From contig CAZIPA010000004.1 of the NCBI GenBank assembly GCA_964541085.1, positions 1 to 64,000 of the forward strand: a stretch of 64,000 nt of DNA. Direction: 5' to 3'. How positions within the stretch are numbered: the first letter of the stretch is position 1; each line of letters opens with the position of its first letter. A program made the translations under genes and the position numbers. This DNA comes from UBA4644 sp964541085 (lineage in GTDB: Bacteria > Bacillota > Clostridia > Oscillospirales > Butyricicoccaceae). The notes beneath the pieces were generated by a model. It saw only the letters and a list, made by a program, of their open reading frames with translations, was not told the origin of the DNA and did not search any database. Below, piece by piece: positions 48,119 to 58,444 of this stretch.

Positions 48119-48161
48119 AAACCTATTGTTTGCCGTCATACGGAAGAGAGGTCGTTTTTTT

Positions 48162-50270
<2,109 letters not shown>

Positions 50271-50308
50271 AAAATTACAAAGAATGGAATTTTTCTTCCG
50301 GCGGGTGG

Positions 50309-50337
50309 TTGTTTCCCCCGCCGGAGCGTGTTATAAT
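50309..50337 (+). promoter_or_regulatory. Promoter of the beta-CASP gene, -35 box inside a hairpin loop
   Basis: TTGTTT (50309-50314), a 17-bp spacer and TATAAT (50332-50337). The -35 lies in the loop of an inverted repeat TCCGGCGGG (50298-50306) / CCCGCCGGA (50316-50324). Confidence 0.65.
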
Positions 50338-50386
50338 AGGTAAAATTGCGAAAGCAGTCTGGATGCCTTACAGGAGGGAGCCATTT

Positions 50387-51985
50387 ATGAAATTGACATT
50401 TTTCGGCGCGGCCCGGGCCGTTACCGGCAGCTGCCATTGTCTGGATGTCTGCGGCAAGCGGATACTCATCGACTGCGGTTTGCAGCAGGGACGGGATGAG
50501 GTGGAGGACAACGCCCTGCCCTTTGCGCCGGGACAGGTGGATTATGTGCTGGTGACCCATGCCCATATTGACCACACCGGCCGGATCCCCATGCTGTACA
50601 AAAACGGCTATACCGGCCCGATTATCACCACCCGCCTCACCGGCGAACTGATGCGGATCATGCTGCTGGATTCTGCCCACATTCAGGAGAGTGACGCCCA
50701 GTGGGCCAACCAGAAGGGCAAGCGGGCAGGCCGTCCTCCGGTGGAGCCGCTGTATACCGTGGAGGATGCCCAGAACGCCCTGACTCATCTGGTGTGCCAT
50801 GAATATCAGCAGCGCTTTTCCCTCTGCCCGGGGGTGGAGGTGCGCTTTGCCGACGCGGGCCATCTGCTGGGCTCTGCCATGGTGGAGCTGTGGGTGACGG
50901 AAAACGGAAACACGCAAAAGCTGGTGTTTTCCGGCGATATCGGCAACACCCGACAGCCCATCATCCGGGATCCCTCCTATCTTACCGAGGCGGATTATGT
51001 GATTACCGAGAGTACCTATGGCGACCGGGAGCACAATGCCGAAGAGGGCGAATATACCGATCAGCTGGCAGAAATTCTGGACAGAACCTTTGCCCGGGGC
51101 GGCAATGTGATCATTCCCGCCTTTGCCGTGGGCCGCACCCAGGAGCTGCTGTATTTCATCCGGGATATCAAGCGGGACGGCAAGGTTGCCTCCTTCCCCA
51201 ACTTCCCGGTGTATGTGGACAGCCCGCTGGCCAAGGCCGCAACTACCGTATTTGACGGCGATCTCACCGGTTATCTGGACGAAGAGGCCCGGCAGCTGGT
51301 GGAGAAGGATATCCGCATGATGACCTTCCCGGAGCTGCATCTCACCGAAACCACGGAGGAATCCCGGGCACTGAACGCCGACAAAACCCCCAAAGTGATT
51401 ATCTCCGCCAGCGGTATGTGTGACGCGGGCCGCATCCGACATCATCTGAAGCACAATCTCTGGCGGCCGGAGTGCAGCGTGGTCTTTGTGGGCTATCAGT
51501 CCGAGGGCAGTCTGGGCCGCCGTCTTCTGGACGGTGCCAGCGCGGTAAAGCTGTTTGGAGAGGATATCTCCGTACAGGCGCAGATCGTGAATTTCCACGG
51601 CCTGTCCTCTCATGCGGGCCTGACGGGTCTGCTGAACTGGATTCAGGCCTATTCGCCCCGTCCCCGGCAGGTGTTTGTGGTACACGGTGACCCGGAGGTT
51701 GCCCCGGCCTATGCCCAGCGGCTGGAAAAAATGGGCTTTGCCGCCCATGCGCCGGAGCTGGGAGAGGTCTATGATCTGGCGGCCAACCGTCTGCTGCAGC
51801 CGGGCAGAACACCGGAGCGCAAGCGCCGGGTCAGCGAGCAGGGAAACACTGCCGCCTACCGTGCCCTGCAAGAGCAGGGAAGGGCTTTGCAGGAGCTGAT
51901 CGCCGCAAGCAGGGGCGGAGCCAACCGGGATCTGCGCCGCTTTGCCTCCGAGCTGGCAGCGCTGATCGAAAAGTGGGATCGCTGA
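50387..51985 (+). CDS. MBL-fold beta-CASP ribonuclease-like hydrolase
   Basis: 532 residues. The metallo-beta-lactamase core has the zinc motif VTHAHIDHTGR (about 57-67), DAGHLLGSAMVEL and FSGDIGN. The beta-CASP domain lies between. The C-terminal Zn-dependent RNA-specificity part has ISASGMCDAGRIRHHLKHNL, FVGYQSEGSLGRRLLDGA and FHGLSSHAGLTGLLNWI (last catalytic His). This is the layout of CPSF-73-like RNases, shorter than RNase J. It probably processes RNA. ATG 50387 follows AGGAGGG. It precedes a small unknown gene by about 50 bp, probably in one operon. Confidence 0.9.
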   Translation: MKLTFFGAARAVTGSCHCLDVCGKRILIDCGLQQGRDEVEDNALPFAPGQVDYVLVTHAHIDHTGRIPMLYKNGYTGPIITTRLTGELMRIMLLDSAHIQESDAQWANQKGKRAGRPPVEPLYTVEDAQNALTHLVCHEYQQRFSLCPGVEVRFADAGHLLGSAMVELWVTENGNTQKLVFSGDIGNTRQPIIRDPSYLTEADYVITESTYGDREHNAEEGEYTDQLAEILDRTFARGGNVIIPAFAVGRTQELLYFIRDIKRDGKVASFPNFPVYVDSPLAKAATTVFDGDLTGYLDEEARQLVEKDIRMMTFPELHLTETTEESRALNADKTPKVIISASGMCDAGRIRHHLKHNLWRPECSVVFVGYQSEGSLGRRLLDGASAVKLFGEDISVQAQIVNFHGLSSHAGLTGLLNWIQAYSPRPRQVFVVHGDPEVAPAYAQRLEKMGFAAHAPELGEVYDLAANRLLQPGRTPERKRRVSEQGNTAAYRALQEQGRALQELIAASRGGANRDLRRFASELAALIEKWDR

Positions 51986-52036
51986 CCGGTCAGCGTATTT
52001 TTTCCGATATCCGATATCAAAGGAGGGAACGGCCCG

Positions 52037-52600
52037 ATGCTGGAGCAGATCGAACGGGAAGAGGCGCTGGAAGCGCTTTCCACCATTCGCCGCCGGGTGG
52101 AGCAATATGCGTGGATGCTGCACGCCCTGCAAACCCGGGATATTTCCGAGGACAGGCATTTTCGCCGGGCCTTCCTCAGTCAATATAAGCTGCGGCAGCA
52201 GGACAGAGAGGTGCTGCGGTTTTATTTCCGCTGGCTGGAGGAAAACAAGCACCGCACCGTCTCCTTTGAACAGGCGCTGCTGGCGCTGTACCGGCAGTTT
52301 GGCCTGCTGGAGCCTGCCGCCGCCAGCAAGCTGGCCGCCACCATTGACCCGTCCCTGCCCGTATGGGATACCCAGATGCTGGGACGGCTGGGGGTGCGCC
52401 CACTGTCGCTGGAGCGGGACCGCCGGAGAGTGGAGCGGACACTGGAGGCCTATGAGATGCTGCGGGACTGGTACGGACGCTATCTGCTGTCCCGGGATGG
52501 CCGCATGGCGGTGGAGACTTTCGACATGGTTTATCCGAACACCGGTTTTTCCGACATGAAAAAGGTGGACTTTGTGATCTGGAGCATCCTCTGGTCCTGA
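52037..52600 (+). CDS. Hypothetical helical protein, 187 aa
   Basis: A soluble, highly charged and mainly helical protein with many Arg/Glu pairs (LSTIRRRVEQYAWML, LRQQDREVLRFYFRWLEENK, LSLERDRRRVERTLEAYEML). There is no signal, membrane span or known motif. It ends with VDFVIWSILWS. AAAGGAGGGAACGGCCCG precedes ATG 52037 and it is 51 bp downstream of the beta-CASP gene without a terminator between them, so the two are likely co-transcribed. It could be a partner of that RNase. Family not recognised. Confidence 0.7.
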   Translation: MLEQIEREEALEALSTIRRRVEQYAWMLHALQTRDISEDRHFRRAFLSQYKLRQQDREVLRFYFRWLEENKHRTVSFEQALLALYRQFGLLEPAAASKLAATIDPSLPVWDTQMLGRLGVRPLSLERDRRRVERTLEAYEMLRDWYGRYLLSRDGRMAVETFDMVYPNTGFSDMKKVDFVIWSILWS

Positions 52601-52643
52601 CAGGATGGCGAGAAAACCGCCGCAATGTTTTGAACTGTATAAG

Positions 52644-52671
52644 AAAAAGCCTGGCCGGAGCCAGGCTTTTA
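52644..52671. terminator. Bidirectional terminator between the hypothetical gene and alr
   Basis: AAAGCCTGGC and GCCAGGCTTT form a tight stem with a CGGA loop, with Ts on the plus side (TTTTATT) and on the minus side (TTTTTCTT). Confidence 0.85.
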
Positions 52672-52688
52672 TTCTGTGTCAATGGAGC

Positions 52689-53828
52689 TTACTTCACAAA
52701 CACCTTGGGCAGACGCTGGCCAAAGGCGCAGGTGATCTCATAGTTGATGGTGCCGGTGGCATGGGCGATATCGTCGGCGGTCACGGCATTCACACCGTCA
52801 GAGCCCATGACGATCACCTCGTCGCCCACCTTCACATCGGGCACGGCGGTCACATCAATCATGCACTGATCCATGCAGATGTTGCCGGCAATGGGGCAGA
52901 CCACGCCGTTGACGATGACCTTCGCCTGGCTGGAATAGGGACGGGGATAGCCGTCGGCATAGCCCAGAGCGATGGTGGCGATTTTTGCGGGCTTCTGGGA
53001 AATATAGCGGCGGCCATAGCCCACGGAGAAGCCGGCGGGCACATCCTTCAGATGGACGATGTTGGCCTTGACGCTCATCACGGGCTTGATGTCCAGCTCT
53101 TCCCGGCGCATTTCGTCAGAGGGATAGCAGCCGTACAGGATGATGCCGGGACGCACTGCGTCATAATACACATCGGGGATCTCCATAATGGAGGCGGAGT
53201 TGGCAAAGGTGCGGAAGGGCAGCTTCACGCCCCGGGCGGTGACACCTTCATAAAAGGCTTTGTACCGGTTGGCCTGGAAGCAGGCATAGGCTTTGTCGAT
53301 GCAGTCGGCGGAGGACATATGGGAGAACATTCCCTTCACCGTCAGGTTGGGCATCTGTTCCATGGCCAGAATCTCCCGGGCGGCCCGATCCACATCCTCG
53401 GCCTGATAGCCGATGCGGCCCATACCGGTATCCACAGCCACCAGAACGGTGACCTGCTTGCCCTGCTTCACAGCCTCATCGGAAAAGGCTCTGGCGTTGC
53501 TTTCCGAGCAGGTGACGGCGGTGATATCATACTTCACCACGGTGTCCGCATAGAGATCCGGGGTCAGACCCAGACAGATGATTTCCTCGGTGGCACCGGC
53601 TTCCCGCAGGGTAATGGCCTCCTGCAAAGTGGCAATGGCAAAGATTTTGCAGCCGTTTTCCCGCAGGACCTGTGCGCACTGCACCGCGCCGTGACCGTAG
53701 GCATCCGCCTTAATCACGCCGATGATCTGCCGCTGGGGGCCCACCTTTTTCATGATATTCTTGATGTTGTAATCCAGATTGGACAGGTTGATCTCCGCCC
53801 AGACCGGACGAATGGCTTCTTTATACAT
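52689..53828 (-). CDS. alr: Alanine racemase
   Basis: A 379-residue PLP enzyme that makes D-alanine for peptidoglycan. It has the fold type III barrel with the PLP lysine in IGVIKADAYGHG (about 36-47), VDTGMGRIGY, HMSSADCIDK, FRTFANSASIM, VRPGIILYGCYP and the catalytic Tyr in GFSVGYGRRY. The C-terminal beta domain has ICMDQCMIDVT and YEITCAFGQRLPKVF. All catalytic residues are present. It runs convergently to the gene at 52037 and divergently from a second racemase at 53994. Being the more canonical of the two, it is likely the biosynthetic enzyme. Confidence 0.96.
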   Translation of the reverse strand: MYKEAIRPVWAEINLSNLDYNIKNIMKKVGPQRQIIGVIKADAYGHGAVQCAQVLRENGCKIFAIATLQEAITLREAGATEEIICLGLTPDLYADTVVKYDITAVTCSESNARAFSDEAVKQGKQVTVLVAVDTGMGRIGYQAEDVDRAAREILAMEQMPNLTVKGMFSHMSSADCIDKAYACFQANRYKAFYEGVTARGVKLPFRTFANSASIMEIPDVYYDAVRPGIILYGCYPSDEMRREELDIKPVMSVKANIVHLKDVPAGFSVGYGRRYISQKPAKIATIALGYADGYPRPYSSQAKVIVNGVVCPIAGNICMDQCMIDVTAVPDVKVGDEVIVMGSDGVNAVTADDIAHATGTINYEITCAFGQRLPKVFVK

Positions 53829-53921
53829 CTTCAGACATCCTTTCTGTCAATACAGATTTTTCGCCGTAGCTATTATACGCCACTCGGCGGGGGCTTTCAA
53901 GAGCAGAATGCATTTTTTCCC

Positions 53922-53950
53922 TTGCAAATCCGTGGAATTTGCGGTATCGT
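53922..53950 (+). promoter_or_regulatory. Promoter of the second alanine racemase-like gene
   Basis: TTGCAA (53922-53927), a 17-bp spacer and TATCGT (53945-53950), 43 bp before the ATG. Confidence 0.6.
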
Positions 53951-53993
53951 AAAGAGGCTGAGACTACAACGGGATAAAAAGGAGAAGGACAAT

Positions 53994-55127
53994 ATGGATA
54001 TCGGTATGTATCATTCCTATCTGGAAGTGGATTTTGGCAATATGAAGGCCCAGTATCAGAAGGTACAGCAGGCCGCCGCGCCCCGGGGCGTGATTCCCGT
54101 GATGAAGGCCAACGCCTATGGCATCGGTCTGCTGCCCATGGCGGATTTTCTGGTGAACACCATGGGAGCGGAGGTGCTGGCGGTGGCCCAGACCTGTGAG
54201 GGCGCTGCCCTGCGGGAGGGCGGCTTTCAGCAGGCGGACATCATGCTGCTGGGCCCTGCGCCGGAGCACGCCGTGCCCTATGCGGTGCGTTATCGTCTGA
54301 TGCTGCCGGTATTCAATGCGGACAACGCCCGGATGGTGGAGCGCGCCGCAGCAGAGCAGGGGATCACCGCCCGGGTGCAGCTGAAGATCAACACCGGTAT
54401 GAACCGCATTGGTGTCTGCGCCGGAGAGGAGCTGGATGCCCTGCTGGCCCTGCTGAAGACCCTGCCCCATGTGCAGGTGGAGGGCGTGTTCACCCATTTT
54501 GTCAACGCCACCTATACCAACGATCCACAGACCCCGGTGGCCTATGAAAAGTTCTGCCATGCAGTGGAGCAGATTCGGGCGGCGGGCTTTTCTCCCCGAT
54601 ACATCCACTGCTGCAACACCGGAGCCACCTCCTGGTTCCGGGGAGACACCATCTCCACCCATGTGCGCCCCGGCAGCCTGTATATGGGCTATGATTCCAT
54701 GGACGACGGCACCAACTGGCTTCAGGTGGAGGAGGGCATCTCCTGGCGGGCCTTTGTCACCAATCTGCATACCATTCATGCCGGAGAGAGCTGCGGCTAC
54801 TGCAACCATTTTGTGGCGGAAAAGGATACCCGGGTGGCTACGATAGATATCGGCTATGCCGACGGCCTGTTCCGGCCCATGGCGCAGGGCACCGGCGTGC
54901 TTCTGCTGAACGATACCCGCACCCGCTATCTGGCCACCTCCATGGATCAGACCATGATCGACGCCACCGGCATTGACTGCAAGGTGGGGGATGAAGTGAC
55001 CATTTTCGGCGCATCGAAAAACGGGGCAAGGCTTCCGCTGGCCGAGCTGCAAAACTACACCGGCCAGAATCTTTCCTATCCCCTGTGCCTGCTGACCCAG
55101 CGGGTAAAGCGCGTTTATCGTTATTGA
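53994..55127 (+). CDS. Divergent alanine racemase-family protein
   Basis: A 377-residue PLP racemase of the same fold as its divergent neighbour, but quite distant. The PLP lysine is in PVMKANAYGIG, the Arg/Gly region is INTGMNRIGVC, the motif HCCNTGATSWFRG replaces the usual HxANSAA segment, then VRPGSLYMGYDSM and a catalytic Tyr in GESCGYCNHFVA. TSMDQTMIDATG is canonical. The changed substrate-side motifs and three Cys near the active site suggest another amino acid, such as serine or a larger residue. ATG 53994 follows AAGGAGAAGG. The upstream part of this open frame is only antisense to alr. Confidence 0.85.
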   Translation: MDIGMYHSYLEVDFGNMKAQYQKVQQAAAPRGVIPVMKANAYGIGLLPMADFLVNTMGAEVLAVAQTCEGAALREGGFQQADIMLLGPAPEHAVPYAVRYRLMLPVFNADNARMVERAAAEQGITARVQLKINTGMNRIGVCAGEELDALLALLKTLPHVQVEGVFTHFVNATYTNDPQTPVAYEKFCHAVEQIRAAGFSPRYIHCCNTGATSWFRGDTISTHVRPGSLYMGYDSMDDGTNWLQVEEGISWRAFVTNLHTIHAGESCGYCNHFVAEKDTRVATIDIGYADGLFRPMAQGTGVLLLNDTRTRYLATSMDQTMIDATGIDCKVGDEVTIFGASKNGARLPLAELQNYTGQNLSYPLCLLTQRVKRVYRY

Positions 55128-55134
55128 GTGCAGA

Positions 55135-55180
55135 CGCTCCTGTCCTCCCCACCGTTGCAGAGGCAGGAGCGCCGTTTTTC
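55135..55180 (+). terminator. Terminator of the second racemase gene
   Basis: CGCTCCTG (55135-55142) pairs with CAGGAGCG (55164-55171), followed by CCGTTTTTC. The loop of 21 nt is long. Confidence 0.7.
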
Positions 55181-55278
55181 TGGCACTCCCAACGGCAGAG
55201 TTCGACAAGGTGCGGGAAGGCAAATGGGAAATTCACAGTTTGTTTCAAAAATATCTGGGAAAAATTCTAAAAAGGGGG

Positions 55279-55306
55279 TTGTTTTTCCGCCAAATCGTGT
55301 TATGAT
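55279..55306 (+). promoter_or_regulatory. Promoter of groESL
   Basis: TTGTTT (55279-55284), a 16-bp spacer and TATGAT (55301-55306), directly upstream of the CIRCE element, so HrcA binding would cover the start of transcription. Confidence 0.7.
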
Positions 55307-55318
55307 AAAGGCAACAGG

Positions 55319-55345
55319 TTAGCACTCGGATAAAATGAGTGCTAA
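55319..55345. promoter_or_regulatory. CIRCE element (HrcA operator)
   Basis: TTAGCACTC-N9-GAGTGCTAA, an exact match to the CIRCE consensus, 29 bp before groES. HrcA represses the operon until heat or unfolded protein occupies GroEL. hrcA itself is not in the window. Confidence 0.97.
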
Positions 55346-55373
55346 AAAATCCAAGAAAAAGAGGTTATGATTT

Positions 55374-55658
55374 ATGAAGCTGTTTCCGTTACAGGACAGA
55401 GTAGTTGTTAAAATGGTAGAGGCGGAAGAAACCACCGCCAGCGGCATCATCCTCACCGGGTCTGCCAAGGAAAAGCCCCAGGTGGCCGAAGTCGTGGCCG
55501 TGGGCCCCGGCATCAAGGACGGCGAGCATCCCGTGAAGATGGAAGTCAGCGTGGGCGACAAGGTGATCACCAGCAAGTATGCCGGTACCGAAGTCAAGAT
55601 GGAAGGCCAGGAATACAATATCGTCAAGCAGAGCGATATTCTGGCCATCGTGAAATAA
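55374..55658 (+). CDS. groES: Co-chaperonin GroES
   Basis: A 94-residue lid of the GroEL chamber. LFPLQDRVVVKMVEAEETTASGIILTGSAKEKP contains the mobile loop (about 16-32), and VKMEVSVGDKVITSKYAGTEVKMEGQEYNIVKQSDILAIV is the standard C-terminal half. Length is normal. It is preceded by a promoter and CIRCE, and followed after 19 bp by groEL. AAAGAGGTTATGATTT precedes the ATG. The hydrophobic tripeptide of the mobile loop is IIL, as in most GroES proteins. Confidence 0.97.
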   Translation: MKLFPLQDRVVVKMVEAEETTASGIILTGSAKEKPQVAEVVAVGPGIKDGEHPVKMEVSVGDKVITSKYAGTEVKMEGQEYNIVKQSDILAIVK

Positions 55659-55677
55659 GAAGCGGAGGAAATCAGTT

Positions 55678-57312
55678 ATGGCAAAGGAAATCCTGTATGG
55701 CGAAGAAGCCCGCCGTGCGCTGGAGCGCGGTGTCAATCATCTGGCAAATACCGTAAAAGTCACCATGGGCCCCAAGGGCCGCAATGTGGTGCTGGACAAG
55801 AAATACGGCGCACCCCTCATCACCAATGACGGCGTTACCATCGCCCGTGATATCGAGCTGGACGATCCCTTTGAAAACATGGGCGCACAGCTGGTGAAGG
55901 AAGTTGCTACCAAGACCAACGACATCGCCGGTGACGGTACCACCACCGCCACCCTGCTGGCTCAGGCGTTCGTCCGTGAGGGTCTGAAGAATGTCACTGC
56001 CGGTGCCAATCCCATGGTGGTGCGCAAGGGCATTGCCAAGGCTGTGGAAGTGGCCGTGGCCGAAATCAAGAAGAACAGCCAGAAGATCAATGGCTCTGCC
56101 GATATCGCTCGGGTTGCCACCATCTCCTCCGGTGACGAGTTCATCGGCCAGCTGATCGCCGAGGCCATGGAAAAGGTCACCTCTGACGGCGTGATTACCG
56201 TGGAAGAGTCCAAGACTGCCGAGACCTACAGCGAAGTGGTGGAAGGTATGCAGTTTGACCGGGGCTATATCACCCCCTATATGATTACCGACACCGAAAA
56301 GATGGAAGCTGTCATTGACGACGCTTACATTCTGATTACCGACAAGAAGATTTCCAACATTCAGGAGATACTGCCCCTGCTGGAGACCATCGTCAAGTCC
56401 GGCAAGAAGCTGGTCATCATCGCCGAGGATGTGGAGGGCGAGGCCCTGTCCACCCTGATCGTCAACAAGCTGCGCGGCACCTTTACCTGCGTGGCTGTCA
56501 AGGCCCCCGGCTTTGGCGATCGCCGCAAGGAAATGCTGAAGGATATCGCCATCCTCACCGGCGGTACCGTGGTGTCCTCCGAGCTGGGCTACGAGCTGGC
56601 TGATGCGGACATCTCCATGCTGGGCCACGCCTCTCAGGTGAAGGTGCAGAAGGAAAATACCATCATCGTGGGCGGCTCCGGCGACCAGGGTGCCATTCAG
56701 GCCCGTGTGGCAGAGATTCGCAATGAAATCGCCGTGTCCACCTCCGACTTTGACCGGGAAAAGCTCCAGGAGCGTCTGGCCAAGCTGGCCGGCGGCGTTG
56801 CCGTTATCAAGGTCGGCGCTGCTACCGAAGTGGAAATGAAGGAAAAGAAGATGCGCATTGAGGATGCGCTGAACGCCACCCGTGCTGCTGCCGAGGAAGG
56901 CATCGTGGCCGGCGGCGGTACTGCCTTTGTCAACGCCATCGGCGCAGTTGCCAGGGAAGTGACCAAGGTGGAAGGCGACGAAAAGACCGGTGTCCGCATC
57001 GTGATGAAGGCACTGGAGGAGCCTGTGAAGCAGATCGCCCTCAACGCCGGTATCGACGGCAGCATCGTTCTGGAGCGCATCAAGAACGCCCGCAAGGTGG
57101 GCTTTGGCTTTGATGCCTACAAGGAGACCTATTGCGACATGATTAAGGCTGGTATCGTGGATCCCACCAAGGTGGCCCGCACCGCTCTGCAAAATGCCGC
57201 TTCCATCGCCTCCATGGTTCTGACCACCGAATCTGTGGTGGCTGACAAGAAGGAGCCTGCGGCTCCCGCTCCCGCCGCAGCCGGCATGGGCGGCGACATG
57301 GGTATGTATTGA
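55678..57312 (+). CDS. groEL: Chaperonin GroEL
   Basis: A 544-residue 60-kDa chaperonin forming the double ring that folds proteins with GroES and ATP. ATP-binding segments VKVTMGPKGRNVVLDK, ITNDGVTIAR, AGDGTTTATLLAQA and the late AAAEEGIVAGGGTA are all present, with FDRGYITPYMITD in the apical domain. The C-terminus is the Gly-Met-rich tail MGGDMGMY, in its short form. GGAGGAAATCAGTT precedes ATG 55678. It is the second gene of the CIRCE operon. The terminator at 57342 closes the unit. Confidence 0.98.
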   Translation: MAKEILYGEEARRALERGVNHLANTVKVTMGPKGRNVVLDKKYGAPLITNDGVTIARDIELDDPFENMGAQLVKEVATKTNDIAGDGTTTATLLAQAFVREGLKNVTAGANPMVVRKGIAKAVEVAVAEIKKNSQKINGSADIARVATISSGDEFIGQLIAEAMEKVTSDGVITVEESKTAETYSEVVEGMQFDRGYITPYMITDTEKMEAVIDDAYILITDKKISNIQEILPLLETIVKSGKKLVIIAEDVEGEALSTLIVNKLRGTFTCVAVKAPGFGDRRKEMLKDIAILTGGTVVSSELGYELADADISMLGHASQVKVQKENTIIVGGSGDQGAIQARVAEIRNEIAVSTSDFDREKLQERLAKLAGGVAVIKVGAATEVEMKEKKMRIEDALNATRAAAEEGIVAGGGTAFVNAIGAVAREVTKVEGDEKTGVRIVMKALEEPVKQIALNAGIDGSIVLERIKNARKVGFGFDAYKETYCDMIKAGIVDPTKVARTALQNAASIASMVLTTESVVADKKEPAAPAPAAAGMGGDMGMY

Positions 57313-57341
57313 TCCCCAAAAAAAGAAAAAACAAAAAGCAA

Positions 57342-57373
57342 CGCGCGGCAGGATATCCTGCCGCGCATTTTTG
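57342..57373. terminator. Bidirectional terminator after groEL
   Basis: GCGCGGCAGGA and TCCTGCCGCGC form an 11-bp stem with almost no loop (TA). Plus side ATTTTTGC; minus side GTTGCTTTTTGTTTTTTC. Confidence 0.85.
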
Positions 57374-57395
57374 CATATTATAGACTTGTTTCAGA

Positions 57396-58238
57396 TCAGC
57401 GGTCTGCCTTTTTCCGTCTGCCATGGAGCAGACGCAGAAGGGTGGTCAAAACAACCGTCAGCGGCACAAGCCGCACCCAATCGAAAAAGACGGCCGTCAG
57501 CCGTGCGCCCACCGAGGCCGGCGGGAAGGAAAAGGGAAGACAGGTCAGGGCAATCAGCAGACAGCAGCCCACCAGCAGACACCAGCAGCGAATGCCGGGC
57601 TCCAGCGGCTTTTTCCGGAAGCGCAGCACCGTCACAAGCACCAGCGCAATATAACAGGCCAGCTCGACCCACGCCATCGCCAGCCGCAGATAATTCATGC
57701 TGGCTTCATAAATCGGCGTCAGCAGCACCAGCGACCAGCGGATGCCCGTGGCATAATGAAGATATACATCTACCGCAAACACCAGCGCCCAGGCGCACCA
57801 CAGTCCCACATTCCGCCGGAAGCTGAGACAGATCACGCCGCAGAGGACAAAGGGCGAAGCAAACAGCAGACCGGAGAGAAAACCGCCCAAAACCGTCAGC
57901 AGCAGCAAAATCAGTCCGCCAAAGCACAGCAGAATCACGCCGATGATTTTCTGTGTGCCGGAGATGCCCGGGGTCTTTTCCGCAAAAACCGGTGCGGGAC
58001 TTTCCGGGGCTTCTGTTTCCCGGGTCGCCTCCTCCGGCAGCGTATCGCCCCTGACCAGTGCGTCCAGCGTGATATGAAACAGCTCACTCAGCTGGATCAG
58101 CTTGTCCAGCTCGGGGATGCTGGTATCCGTTTCCCATTTGGAGATGGATTGGCGGGACACATTCATTTTCTCGGCCAGATCTCCCTGCGACATTCCCTGC
58201 TGATTTCGCAGCAGCGCAATTTTTTCGCCTAAAGTCAT
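57396..58238 (-). CDS. HTH (XRE) regulator fused to a multi-span membrane domain
   Basis: 280 residues. The N-terminal XRE HTH spans 2-60 (LGEKIALLRNQQGMSQGDLAEKMNVSRQSISKWETDTSIPELDKL). A Pro/Glu-rich linker follows at about 65-95. The C-terminal part has about six membrane spans (GVILLCFGGLILLLLTVLGGFLSGLLF, LWCAWALVFAVDVYLHY, LACYIALVLVTVL, CLLVGCCLLIALTCLPF). Such fusions are common in Clostridia and may sense the membrane while bound to DNA. AAGGAGG lies 8 nt before ATG 58238. It is monocistronic; no target operator is recognisable. Confidence 0.88.
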   Translation of the reverse strand: MTLGEKIALLRNQQGMSQGDLAEKMNVSRQSISKWETDTSIPELDKLIQLSELFHITLDALVRGDTLPEEATRETEAPESPAPVFAEKTPGISGTQKIIGVILLCFGGLILLLLTVLGGFLSGLLFASPFVLCGVICLSFRRNVGLWCAWALVFAVDVYLHYATGIRWSLVLLTPIYEASMNYLRLAMAWVELACYIALVLVTVLRFRKKPLEPGIRCWCLLVGCCLLIALTCLPFSFPPASVGARLTAVFFDWVRLVPLTVVLTTLLRLLHGRRKKADR

Positions 58239-58444
58239 GGGATGACCTCCTTTCAGTGGCTCTATTTTAGCAGGCAACCCGGGAAAAGTCCACCAACCCC
58301 GCTTTTATTTTTCGCAACTGTCAGTTGCACCTGCCGGATTTTCAGCCGTTCGGGGCAAATCTGCCGCCGGGAGCGGGCCTTTGGGGCTTTTCTTTTGCAT
58401 GAAATTCTGATATGATAAAAGAAAATGCTCCGGAGGGTGATCCC

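Noticed and set aside
52605..53993. N-terminal 460 codons of a long plus-strand open frame reaching the second racemase
   Set aside because: It is antisense to alr; the real gene starts at ATG 53994 with a strong ribosome site and promoter.
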